Below, piece by piece: positions 9,901 to 16,926 of a DNA stretch of 64,000 bases. Within the stretch, counting starts at the first letter, position 1, and each line of letters begins with the position of its first letter. Position numbers and translations under genes: made by a program. The notes under the pieces are model-generated. The model was not told where the DNA came from and did not search any database. It saw nothing but the letters and a program-made list of their open reading frames with translations. The stretch is from Streptomyces ficellus (lineage in GTDB: Bacteria > Actinomycetota > Actinomycetes > Streptomycetales > Streptomycetaceae): contig NZ_JAUEPL010000025.1 of the NCBI RefSeq assembly GCF_030406405.1, positions 27,281 to 91,280 of the forward strand, read 5' to 3'.

Positions 9901-10548
9901 GTCGCGGCGCGTGGCGGCGAAGCAGCGGGACGGTGAGGCGTCTGCGGGGAGGTCCTCCAGGCGGTCCCACCGCTGGGACCAGCCCCCTTCGTAGCGCCGG
10001 CGGAGGAAGCGTCTTCGGCGTACGTCGCAGACGACGAGGTCGAAGCAGCCGGGCATGACGTCCACGGCCCGGGGCCGGCCGAAGGCCCGGGGGGCGGGGT
10101 GGCGGGAGGCCTTCCCGCCGTCGAGCCGCCAGTGCACGACCTCGGCGCCCGGCTCGCCGTGGGCGCCGCCGTCGGCGAAGAAGAGGTGCAGGTCCTCCGG
10201 GGCGGGCGCGGCGACCGTACAGCTGTGCGCCGACGATCGGATGGGGAGGACTCCCCGTGGCATCCAGTCGGTCCACCGCCCGTCCGCGAGGCGTCTGTGC
10301 CGCAGTTCGCCGCCGGCGGTGAGGGCGAGCAACTCGATGCGCCGGGGGCCGGAGGACGTCGCCGTCAGCCAGCCCGAGTGGGCCGGCGCGCGGGGGGACG
10401 GCCAGGGGCGGCCGAGTGGGTGCCATGCGCTCCATTTGTCATCGAACGTCTTGTGCCACACGTTTCCGTCGTCCGTACCGAGGAACACATCGAGCCTGCC
10501 GGGCGCCGGTGAGCAGACGGCGAGGGCCTGGGCTGTCGAGCCTTTCAT
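6940..10548 (-). CDS. giant protein: N-terminal lectin-like beta-propeller, C-terminal glycine-rich beta region
   Basis: 1202 residues, no signal peptide. Residues 1 to about 300 contain several copies of a blade pattern such as VFLGTDDGNVWHKTFDDKW, ELRHRRLADGRWTDW, GLWHRTWDDTSHWENLG and ALMHRRFDGAYATWSQWE. This is typical of PLL-like (fucose-lectin type) propellers, so surface-glycan binding is plausible. The middle is beta-rich and unrecognised. Around 1020-1140 there are repeating amphipathic beta strands with glycine turns (SGFGGGGYLELGVSAG, HVFGGVVFVKLGG, GYLRIGGSVSVLGLVRVSVEL), ending in a Pro/Ser/Ala tail. The tandem placement with the 1257-residue gene (two-base gap) suggests both products assemble together. 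AAGG precedes the ATG at 10548. Confidence 0.7.
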   Translation of the reverse strand: MKGSTAQALAVCSPAPGRLDVFLGTDDGNVWHKTFDDKWSAWHPLGRPWPSPRAPAHSGWLTATSSGPRRIELLALTAGGELRHRRLADGRWTDWMPRGVLPIRSSAHSCTVAAPAPEDLHLFFADGGAHGEPGAEVVHWRLDGGKASRHPAPRAFGRPRAVDVMPGCFDLVVCDVRRRRFLRRRYEGGWSQRWDRLEDLPADASPSRCFAATRRDLFTAGGTGLWHRTWDDTSHWENLGGDLTTDEGVSTQLAAVSSAPEQTHVCALWANAALMHRRFDGAYATWSQWELIDIWADTQGYRALRPDDLVALTVRGVGLTERVRPDGVVELVAQQPGARLIVELPPQHIAETVLTAGSSSQARMAGPSSLRFAVGQEPVTLTVDGVLAAMERLPLVATPDTSGTGQTHGLELPWRLLLALPAGSRCTHRALPAVSGDGTTELWHSRVTGPGGDGQLGVQPYKALPGEPALDTPLKSWTATIAALGLQYPTCPVAVDRLILSAYGAWFSASAGWPTLDWTHEAAMGRDYHVRVLKRGALFPFGHRASYVEMTERRFETDTPALAALRTKRMLIVTEPARDYGVGGNAHERAFPFQHVTVDPRQVTDLDEAQWLANGAFWPTQGGAAVQFTLRGQAGHDVVDLRLPLLFADEAATTPAAAAGLDAEYAGGPRSGGLRDVGRPTADIGRRVPLAMRTATQPLEGAVQEVQSMTFGGVRAGPLPNGVGFHPTVTRLELALPAVRQLLGPTPAVPASFSRAFLHAAAGAEPPHVLLDLLEKKVLDFGPAGARTGMLAAPTMTVSRLSRTKGLLVGDRIPTDPREVFPADAKLFGVVPLRDIISTITSQPQITWTELAGVPSAALTWTERLSRTVGPFEPGGASSVHLHAVTRMVGGQPVLRTTGEIKDFTLAVPSRGAALVILTFRTVRFTANSGERPGLTFDLADAQLTGELNFVRTLAEGIRRAGRGGPRIDVSAVRVRATYSIAVPTIPMGVFTLQNLGVDLALTLSLENRPILIDFAFGTRERPFLVTVSGFGGGGYLELGVSAGGADGGLQRVVGGIEFGASVAMDFGIAAGEVHVFGGVVFVKLGGTIEITGYLRIGGSVSVLGLVRVSVELTISLTYNVEANEMRGSAKLVITVDLTFWSTSVTLECHKSFKGPDLSLAPSPALSPTAAPGPRSSSVEAALGPQGQSYPWQTYCRAFAGE

Positions 10549-10675
10549 CTGACGGCCTTCCGCTGTGCTGGGAAGGGGTACGTGAAGGGGTGCGTACGGG
10601 ACGCGCGATCACCCTCCGGTCGGCGGCTCTTGGCCGGGGCGGGGGCCGCGGCGGGCGGGCGCGCCGCCCGTGCCG

Positions 10676-11398
10676 CTACAGCGTCCGGTGGGCCACCTGC
10701 TGCGTCGTGGCAGGGACGGGCAGCGGCGATTCCCACAGGCTGTTGGAGAAGTCCTCCACGCGGTTGATGTAGTAGTCCCAGGGGAAGTGCGGCCCCGGGT
10801 CGGTGTGGTCGTTGCCCGGTACGTTGTAGTGCCCGCCGAATCCGGTGTACCAGTCGCGGGTGTCCGGGTCGAGTGGTACATCGATGGGGATGTCGTACAG
10901 GGCGCACAAGTAGGCGGACAGCTCGGCGGAGGAGTCGAGCATTTCCTCCGTCCAGTCCGCGGGGCCGGTCGCGCCGGAGTATCCGTACTCGTGCTCGATG
11001 CCGAAGTACACGCTGTTGCCACCCTTGCAGTGCCAGGCCTTGTACTTGCCGTCCCTGGGCCCCCCGGTGTCCGGATCCGGCAGCGGGACCATCTGGATAC
11101 GGCGTCCGTCCCTGGCGACGACGAAGTGGGCCGAGACTTGCGACACGGGATTCTGGAACCAGCCGACGGCCCCGTCGTACCGGCCGGCCGTGTAATGGAT
11201 CACGATGCCCTGGGGGACCATGGGGCTCCCGCCGGACCGGTGCGGACTGTTGCGGTAGCCCACGTCGGGCCTGGTCAGGCCGGAGAGTCGTTGGTGCATG
11301 CGCACTCCGTACGGCTCCTGCGTTCCGTCCGTCTCAACCGAATGGGTCGTCACCTCTCCACAGGTCGGACAGGTCAACTGCACGTTGGTCGTCGTCAT
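10676..11398 (-). CDS. N-acetylmuramoyl-L-alanine amidase (Amidase_2, zinc)
   Basis: 240 residues. A CPTCG zinc-ribbon-like motif at 10-14 precedes an amidase domain of about residues 60-215. Zinc ligands by analogy with AmpD/T7 lysozyme are H68 (VIHYT), H190 (GGHYNV) and D200 (HTDPGPHFPW); the catalytic glutamate region is FGIEHE (around 135). It should cut the amide between MurNAc and L-Ala of peptidoglycan. There is no signal peptide or cell-wall-binding domain, so it cannot reach the wall by Sec/Tat as read; phage-type release or delivery with a particle would be needed. A strong GGAGGATGAA ribosome site precedes the ATG at 11398. It is the first gene of the operon, about 130 bases ahead of the propeller gene. 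Confidence 0.88.
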   Translation of the reverse strand: MTTTNVQLTCPTCGEVTTHSVETDGTQEPYGVRMHQRLSGLTRPDVGYRNSPHRSGGSPMVPQGIVIHYTAGRYDGAVGWFQNPVSQVSAHFVVARDGRRIQMVPLPDPDTGGPRDGKYKAWHCKGGNSVYFGIEHEYGYSGATGPADWTEEMLDSSAELSAYLCALYDIPIDVPLDPDTRDWYTGFGGHYNVPGNDHTDPGPHFPWDYYINRVEDFSNSLWESPLPVPATTQQVAHRTL

Positions 11399-11971
11399 TT
11401 CATCCTCCGGAGCGCACGACGCGACGTTGGCGCGTCAACGTGCGACAGCCGGCCTCGGCCTGTGCGCGTGCCCCCGAGACGGCTCCTCGCTCCGGCCGCG
11501 AAGCCGGGCACCCGCGGGGCGCGAGCGCGCCGAACTCGCCGGCCGACGGCGTGGGGGTTCGTCGAACAGGCCACCGTTGGCCGCTTTGATGACACACGGC
11601 CCACTGGTCGTCTTCCGGAGTCGTCGTAACGTCGCGCTGTCGTCGTAACGTCGCGCTTCGAAGGCACCAGGGGCTTCGTCGTGGGCCGCCTGGTTCAGGC
11701 ATTCAGGCGTCTCGTCAGATACAGAATCTCTCTACCAGGGTCGCTCAAAACACCTGCTCCGGCAACATGGATTGCCCCCCTTCATGCTGAATCACCCCAT
11801 GCGTCAACCGCGTTACCGGGCGCTACCTCCACAGGACGGCAAGCGCACCGTGAGCGCTACGGGGCGGGCCCACCAACAGCCCGGCGGGGGCTGACGGCCG
11901 CCAGGCCTGTCACAGCGGGTCGTACGCCAACGGACGCCCGGCCGAAGTCTCGTTCCGGCGGAGCTGACTCG
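11399..11971. promoter_or_regulatory. 573-base non-coding region upstream of the amidase operon
   Basis: No coding region with credible start, codon bias or homology is seen here. The segment around 11700-11780 is notably less GC-rich than its surroundings and is the most likely site of the operon promoter. On the minus strand it contains TTGAGC followed 17 bases later by TCTGTA, a weak match to a sigma-70 promoter. A tandem repeat lies nearer the operon (listed separately). The 3' side also holds the end of the subtilase transcript; no clear terminator hairpin was found. Confidence 0.4.
11621..11657. repeat. tandem direct repeat, two 18-base units one base apart
   Basis: The 18-mer TCGTCGTAACGTCGCGCT occurs at 11621-11638 and again, identical, at 11640-11657, a 19-base period (close to two helical turns). 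It lies about 225 bases upstream of the amidase start on the operon's promoter side, so it could be a regulator-binding array. A chance duplication cannot be excluded. Confidence 0.7.
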
Positions 11972-14206
11972 TCAGCCGCCGGACACCCGCTCGAGGGGGC
12001 TCGTCAGCTTGCCGGTGACGACAAGGGCGTAGTCCTGCGGCCCCTTCAGAAGGCTGCGGGCGAAGACCTGGATCAGGTAGCGGCCGGCCTTGGGCGCCGG
12101 GATGCGGATCACTTCCACGTTGTTGGTGCTGTCCGTGCTCAGGAGCTGGTGGGGGAGATCTCCGTTGCCGGCGTGCTTGATGCCGTCGGGGGCCTGCATC
12201 AGCATGCTGAGGTCGTTCTGCAGCGCCCGGCCCGGCAGGTCGGTGTACGCCAGGCACACCCGCAGTGGCGTGCCCGACGCCGCCTCCACGGAAAAGCGGA
12301 TCGCCTCGCCGGTCAGCGCCAGTTGCCGGGCGGGGGTCTCCCATGTGTCCGCGAACTCGAGGGCCAGGTCCGGGCTGCCCGAGTCGGGAAGCGTCGAGGG
12401 CAGGTGCACCGCACCGAAGCCCTGGTGGAAGTGGGGCTCCTCCGCGGTCGCGTCCTGCGCCGTGAGCCTTCTTGTTCCGTTGATGAGGGTGGCCTTGAGG
12501 AGCGCGGCGCTCGGTTTGGTCTGCCGTTCGCGTACGTAGTACTCCCGTACCAGCGCGGCGCAGCCCGCGACGAGCGGCGCCGCCATGCTGGTGCCGCCCA
12601 TGAACGCGTACTTGGTGTTCGGATGGAGGCCCCAGAAGTTCGGCTTGGGGGCGGTGGTCGCCCGTGCCGAGAGGATGTCGGTGCCGGGGGCGACGACGTC
12701 GGGCTTCACCCGCCAGTCGTCGCACGGGCCGCGACTGCTGAACGCGGCCAGCGCCTCGGGGTCGCCGGAGACCCGTTCGTCGGCGATCGGGTCGTCCGGG
12801 AAGGGCACGCCCCCTTCCCACTGACCCCAGGTGATTCGGGCGCCCGGTCCGTCGGTCCTGCTGGTGCGGGCCGCGCCCACCGTCAGCGCGTTCTTGCTCG
12901 ATCCCGGGGAGCCCAGCGACAGCCAGTCGACGAACCCCTTCTCCGCGTGCAGGCGCACGGCTGCCGTACCGTCGTTCCCGGCGGCGATGACGACGAGCAT
13001 GTCGCGCCGGCGTCGCATGTACGCGTCGACGTCGTCGGAGTTGGCTGTGTAGGCCGCCTCGGTCGACGCTCCCCAGCTGTTGTTGTGGATGCGGGCGCCG
13101 GCTTGGTAGGCGGGCTCGAAGAGCTCTTCCAGGGAGAGCGGCAGCTTGAGCCCACCGTTCGCTTTCATGATCGACTGGAAGTACAGCCCCGCCTCGGGCG
13201 CCACACCGCGGAAGGCGCCCTGGGACGCCGATCCGTCACCCACGATGGACCCGGCCACGTGTGTGCCGTGCCCGTGAGGGTCCGAGGAGTCGCCGGGGCG
13301 GCCGAGGGCGACGGTGTCGACGACACGGCCGTCGAAGTCCGGGTGCGTGTCGTCGAGCCCGCTGTCGGCCACGGCGACGATCTGGCCCTTGCCGGTGAAG
13401 GGCAGGTCGGTGCCCGGGTTCCCCGATGACGTCACACCCATCAGCACGCGGGCGACGTCATTGAAGAGCTTCGGGGGTACGTACTGCGTCATCTCCACGA
13501 CGCCGGGAACCTGCTTGATCTCCCCTTCCAGAGGAGAGCCGGCGGCGAGCTCGATACGGAGGCGGCGGCCGCCCTCCGCCACGATCCTCGGGCCCCCTTC
13601 GTCCGCGTGGGCCTGGAGCCATGACCGCACACCGGCGCGGGCGTCCGCGTCCGTCAGCGTCACGTCCCATGTACGCATGAAGGTGCCGGATTCAACCGTT
13701 CGCTCTTCACCGGCATCCCCGGCCGTGAACCGGACCGGAGCGGCCAGTTGCGGACCGTAACGCTCCACGGATCTGACGAACGGCAGATCGATCAGGTCCT
13801 CGGCCTCCTCGGGGGTGGCCGTGACCAGGTACGCGTGGGTGGGAACGGCGCGCTGGAGGACGACGCCCAGGTTGAGGATCTTGAGGCGGTAGTCATCGAG
13901 CAGCGGTCCCCCCAGCCGTAGCATCCATTGCGCCGGCACGCCCGGTTCCAGGGGAACGGGTTCGCCTTGCGGGCCCTCCTCCACCCCGGTGTCGCGGCCG
14001 GCCAGTGTGGCGCGGGTGACGGCAGGGGTTTCGGCGCGGGCGTCCGGGTCGAGGCGGTCGATCGTCAGCCCGGCCGCTTCCAGCCGGTGCAGGTCACCCT
14101 CGTCGATGTCCCCGATGACGAAACTTCCGGTGGCGGAGGCGTTGCTGAGCATCTCCAGCGCCTTGGCGGCTTCCCGCTCATGCATGTAGTAGGCGATCAC
14201 ACGCAT
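11972..14206 (-). CDS. S8 family serine peptidase (subtilase, KP-43-like layout)
   Basis: 744 residues. The subtilisin triad is complete: D281 (VADSGLDDTHPDF), H313 (HGHGTHVAG) and S540 (GGTSMAAP), with oxyanion Asn in AAGN at 411. Residues 1-240 form a propeptide-like or regulatory N-domain. After the catalytic core (about 265-605) comes a jelly-roll/P-domain-like C-terminus (LRVCLAYTDLPG, then NVEVIRIPAPKAGRYLIQVFA). No signal peptide is present: the protein begins MRVIAYYMHEREAAKALEML, so it appears intracellular or released by lysis. GGAAGGAG before the ATG at 14206 fixes the start. It has the same orientation as the amidase operon but is separated by 570 bases, so it is probably a separate transcript that may mature or degrade operon products (inference). 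Confidence 0.9.
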   Translation of the reverse strand: MRVIAYYMHEREAAKALEMLSNASATGSFVIGDIDEGDLHRLEAAGLTIDRLDPDARAETPAVTRATLAGRDTGVEEGPQGEPVPLEPGVPAQWMLRLGGPLLDDYRLKILNLGVVLQRAVPTHAYLVTATPEEAEDLIDLPFVRSVERYGPQLAAPVRFTAGDAGEERTVESGTFMRTWDVTLTDADARAGVRSWLQAHADEGGPRIVAEGGRRLRIELAAGSPLEGEIKQVPGVVEMTQYVPPKLFNDVARVLMGVTSSGNPGTDLPFTGKGQIVAVADSGLDDTHPDFDGRVVDTVALGRPGDSSDPHGHGTHVAGSIVGDGSASQGAFRGVAPEAGLYFQSIMKANGGLKLPLSLEELFEPAYQAGARIHNNSWGASTEAAYTANSDDVDAYMRRRRDMLVVIAAGNDGTAAVRLHAEKGFVDWLSLGSPGSSKNALTVGAARTSRTDGPGARITWGQWEGGVPFPDDPIADERVSGDPEALAAFSSRGPCDDWRVKPDVVAPGTDILSARATTAPKPNFWGLHPNTKYAFMGGTSMAAPLVAGCAALVREYYVRERQTKPSAALLKATLINGTRRLTAQDATAEEPHFHQGFGAVHLPSTLPDSGSPDLALEFADTWETPARQLALTGEAIRFSVEAASGTPLRVCLAYTDLPGRALQNDLSMLMQAPDGIKHAGNGDLPHQLLSTDSTNNVEVIRIPAPKAGRYLIQVFARSLLKGPQDYALVVTGKLTSPLERVSGG

Positions 14207-14481
14207 GGCGTTCGCTCCTTCCGGAGCAAGGGAGTTCAGTTGAATTCTGTATGAAAGGGGGCCGGGAAGGCCGGAAAGCCGAAGGCATACGCACTGTCAA
14301 TGTAACTCCTGGAGCACACCCTTGCGGGGTGGAAGGCCCGAGGGCCGGCGGGGAGCACCAGGTCGAGCTCCCGCTCCCACAGTCGCGATCTGCACGCCCG
14401 CGGCGGGCGTGGTCACGGCCGCACCCTAACGCTCCCGCTGCACCGAGGCCCGGACGGCCGCGTCAGGCCCCCGGCACCCCA

Positions 14482-14500
14482 GTGACCGGCGGCCGGTCAC
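14482..14500. promoter_or_regulatory. inverted repeat GTGACCGG-N3-CCGGTCAC
   Basis: Perfect 8-base arms (14482-14489 and 14493-14500) around CGG, in the intergenic region between the subtilase and the serine hydrolase. The short loop and position fit an operator better than a terminator, because it is more than 270 bases from either gene end. Confidence 0.5.
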
Positions 14501-14518
14501 CTGGTTGAGGAGTGCCGA

Positions 14519-14538
14519 ATTCCATACAAGGATGGAAT
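14519..14538. promoter_or_regulatory. inverted repeat ATTCCAT-N6-ATGGAAT
   Basis: Perfect 7-base arms (14519-14525, 14532-14538), unusually AT-rich for this genome, 19 bases after the first inverted repeat. Together they look like a two-site control region for the divergent genes. The regulator is unknown. Confidence 0.5.
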
Positions 14539-14812
14539 GCGGGAAAAACAGGGCCATGGGGCCCGGATCACCGCGGGCGGCTAACAGTTGTCCGGTAAAT
14601 CACCTCGGACCACTCCCCTCATCCCGAGCAGTTACCGGGGAACCGACGAGCTGTCCCGCACCCCCCGGGGCCGAGCGGGCCTTCCCGGCCGTGGGGGCCG
14701 GATCGACATGATGCGCAGTCACTCCCCGCCGTCACAGGCGCAGAAGGAAGCGGCGGTCGCAGAGGCGGGGTACTGCGCTCCCCGGCTCGTACACAGGAGA
14801 GAGTCGCACATC

Positions 14813-15895
14813 ATGGAAATGTTCACCGGTGCGTACGGCGACAATCTGCAGCCGGAAGGCGCACCCGACCGCAACCGCAGCATGCAGGACGCACTCGACG
14901 TCTTCATGAACGGCTTGACCGGGGCCGATCGTACGGCCCTGGAACGCGTCTCGCTGGCCGTGGTCGCCCTCGAGGACAATGACACGCGCGCGTGGGCAGG
15001 GCATCGCCACCATGAGGTGCACTTCTCAGGGAGCATGGTCAAGGTACTCGCGATGTACGCTGCGCACACGCTCCGATTCTTCTCCCGCAATCTGCTCCTG
15101 GAACGACAACCGGCGACACCCGCGATGTTCTTCGCATCGCTTTCCTCAGAATTCGACGGGCAGATACGCACCGCCACGCCCACCAAGATCAAGGCGCAGC
15201 ACGGATCCGACGACACCAAGATCCTGCCGGCGTATCGGACCGTCCTTGAGACGCAACTCGACGCGACCGGGAAGCCGGTCGACGTCGACTTCGCCCAGGA
15301 TTATCTGACTCACCTCAAAGGCATGCTGATCCAGCAGCAGAACGCACCTGCGGCGGCCTGTATCCACGGTGTCGCCTTCGGTTTTATGAACGCCAAAACG
15401 GCGGACGACGGCTTCTTCGACCGCGGGACGGAACGGGGCGCATGGCTCGCCGGCGACTATTTGGGGCAGTGGACGCCGGTGCGGATCGCGTCCACGAACG
15501 ACGGCCAGGTCGCCCAGGCCACGACGGCCGTGGACATGGCGAAGCTCGTCACCCGGATGTTCGACGGGAGCCTGGAGAGCGGCCGCCCCACCGACCTGAT
15601 CCAGATGCTCGCAGGTGACTTCCGAAGCTGGTTCCACCGAGAACTGCTCTGGCCGGACTCGGGGATCGCCGCCACACACGCGAAAATCGGTCTCGGCCCC
15701 CTCAAGCCGAACAGCGCGGGAGTCGTGGAGCAGGTGGTGTCGGAGGCGCTGAAAGTGCACGACAGCAACCGGGGCGTCGACTTCGTGGTGGTGTGGCAGA
15801 ACCTCAAGGTCCCCGCGGCCCCGACAAGGGCGGAGCTGGCCCGGGTGGCACGCATGGTGGAGGCCACGATCAACGGTTTCCAGCCCACGGTGTGA
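14813..15895 (+). CDS. serine hydrolase, class A beta-lactamase/DD-peptidase fold
   Basis: 360 residues from the ATG at 14813, preceded by AGGAGAGA. The active-site SxxK is seen in HFSGSMVKVLAMYAAH, before a typical all-helical stretch. The later 'VDMAKLVTRMFDG' helix and 'HAKIGLGPL' occupy the places where class A enzymes have the last helices and the KTG-type strand (here K-I-G). A family protein would acylate its serine with a beta-lactam or peptide-like substrate. The altered KTG and lack of any signal peptide argue against a secreted resistance beta-lactamase. It diverges from the subtilase across a shared control region. Exact substrate unknown. Confidence 0.75.
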   Translation: MEMFTGAYGDNLQPEGAPDRNRSMQDALDVFMNGLTGADRTALERVSLAVVALEDNDTRAWAGHRHHEVHFSGSMVKVLAMYAAHTLRFFSRNLLLERQPATPAMFFASLSSEFDGQIRTATPTKIKAQHGSDDTKILPAYRTVLETQLDATGKPVDVDFAQDYLTHLKGMLIQQQNAPAAACIHGVAFGFMNAKTADDGFFDRGTERGAWLAGDYLGQWTPVRIASTNDGQVAQATTAVDMAKLVTRMFDGSLESGRPTDLIQMLAGDFRSWFHRELLWPDSGIAATHAKIGLGPLKPNSAGVVEQVVSEALKVHDSNRGVDFVVVWQNLKVPAAPTRAELARVARMVEATINGFQPTV

Positions 15896-15910
15896 TCCTT
15901 CGCCGTAGTA

Positions 15911-15929
15911 GGCCGAGCGGCACTCGGCC
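15911..15929 (+). terminator. hairpin after the serine hydrolase
   Basis: GGCCGAG-CGGCA-CTCGGCC, a perfect 7-base stem with 5-base loop, 16 bases after the stop codon. There is no T-run, which is usual for Streptomyces terminators. Confidence 0.6.
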
Positions 15930-16048
15930 GGAAAGGCGTCCCGGAAACGGCTGCCGAGCGCGGTCGGCGCGCCGACCCGCCTTCCTCGATGTACGGGAAC
16001 GACCGTGCGGCCATGGGCGGGGCCGGGCGGCTCCCGCCCATGGCGCGG

Positions 16049-16370
16049 TCACTTCCGGGTGAGTTCCTTCAGGGCGATGTTCAGCTTCAGGACGTTGACT
16101 CGTGGCTCGCCCATGAAGCCCAGGATGCGTTCCTCGGTGTGGTCGGCGACCAGCTTCTCCACCCGGTCGACGCCGAGGTCGTTGCGTTCGGCGACCCGGT
16201 GGGCCTGGAGCTTCGCGTACTGGGGTGAGATGTGGGGGTCGAGGCCGGAGCCGCAGGAGGTGACGGCGTCGGCGGGTACGTCCGACGGCTTGACCTTGTA
16301 CGTCGCCGTGGAGTTGTCCGTACGACGGCGGCCTTGGCGTCCTCGAGGAACATTGCGTCCACGGCCGCCC
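16049..16370 (-). pseudogene. kdpC: kdpC remnant (K+-transporting ATPase subunit C), frameshifted and truncated
   Basis: On the minus strand, ending at 16049, the reading frame gives YKVKPSDVPADAVTSCGSGL, then DPHISPQYAKLQAHRVAERN, then ILGFMGEPRVNVLKLNIALK. These are the conserved C-terminal half of KdpC. Just upstream, near 16318, the preceding part (EDAKAAVVR) continues in a different frame, consistent with loss of one base before the DNSTATYKVK segment. Further upstream nothing recognisable as the KdpC N-terminus (membrane helix, GSNLGPT motif) remains. kdpA, kdpB and kdpDE are not in the window. This is a decayed fragment, not a working gene; K+ uptake function should not be assigned here. 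Confidence 0.85.
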
Positions 16371-16557
16371 GACGCAGATGTCCGCGGCGAGGTACGCCTC
16401 CGGATGCGCCCATCCATCCGGTCGCGCTCGCGCCACCGGCGGCCGCCTCCCCAGCGGCCGAAGCACGCAGCAGGCGTACTCACCGCCAGGCCGCCGGACC
16501 ACGGGCCGCCCCGCCGGAGCCTCGTCCCGCGGTCGCTAGACCCTGCGGGATGGGGAC

Positions 16558-16860
16558 TTACGAAGCCAACTGCTCTTGTGCGTGGTGACCAGAGTCGGTC
16601 GCTCTGGTGCCAGGTTTGGGCTGGCTGATCTCGGCCCACACCGCGTCGAGGGAGAGGCCGAGGACGTCGGCGATCGCCGCGATGGTCGGGAAGGCGGGGG
16701 TGGCCACGCGGCCCGTCTCGATCTTCCGGAGGGTTTCCGGTGAGACACGTGCGGCGAGCGCGGTATCGAGCATCGAGCGCTCTCCTCTGGCCCGTCGCAG
16801 GAGGGCACCGAGGCGCTGTCCGCGTTCGACCTCTGCGGGAGTGAGCGGCAATCTGACCAT
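16558..16860 (-). CDS. XRE-family helix-turn-helix regulator
   Basis: 100 residues. A Cro/CI-type HTH occupies about residues 28-75: DTALAARVSPETLRKIETGR, then TPAFPTIAAIADVLGLSLDAVW, the usual five-helix pattern. The basic N-terminal extension LGALLRRARGER precedes it. ATG at 16860 has GGAG almost touching it. It is divergent from the methionine aminopeptidase gene with only 66 bases between start codons. That gap holds an inverted repeat, so it probably controls both itself and its neighbour. No separate effector domain is present. Confidence 0.88.
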   Translation of the reverse strand: MVRLPLTPAEVERGQRLGALLRRARGERSMLDTALAARVSPETLRKIETGRVATPAFPTIAAIADVLGLSLDAVWAEISQPKPGTRATDSGHHAQEQLAS

Positions 16861-16873
16861 GGCTCCGATTCTA

Positions 16874-16897
16874 ATACCGGTACTGTATGGCCGGTAT
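16874..16897. promoter_or_regulatory. inverted repeat ATACCGG-N10-CCGGTAT, likely operator of the XRE regulator
   Basis: Perfect 7-base arms in the 66-base gap between the divergent regulator and aminopeptidase genes. A TATAGT hexamer at 16895-16900 overlaps the right arm and could be the -10 of the aminopeptidase promoter, which would let bound regulator block transcription. Confidence 0.6.
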
Positions 16898-16926
16898 AGT
16901 TATTGGCTGCGCGAGAAGGACGCCCC

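Larger units (their letters stand above)
14207..14812. promoter_or_regulatory. 606-base divergent promoter region between subtilase and serine hydrolase
   Basis: No gene is supported here. It must carry the promoters of the minus-strand subtilase and the plus-strand serine hydrolase. Two perfect inverted repeats lie within 60 bases of each other (listed separately). A perfect TTGACA exists on the minus strand near 14295, but no convincing -10 hexamer follows at the right spacing. Confidence 0.4.

Noticed and set aside
363..11398. Operon as an extracellular contractile injection system or phage tail
   Set aside because: No sheath, tube, baseplate, spike or AAA+ gene is visible; an amidase and big beta proteins are not enough.
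11681..14254. Several plus-strand open frames opposite the subtilase
   Set aside because: They are opposite a complete subtilase with all catalytic motifs and have no recognisable domains or ribosome sites.
14207..14812. Short coding regions within the subtilase/hydrolase intergenic region
   Set aside because: Low-complexity frames without start signals; the inverted repeats explain the conservation-like structure better.
16049..16639. A 196-codon gene covering the kdpC remnant
   Set aside because: Only the C-terminal part resembles KdpC; the N-terminal half is Arg-rich frame-shifted sequence.
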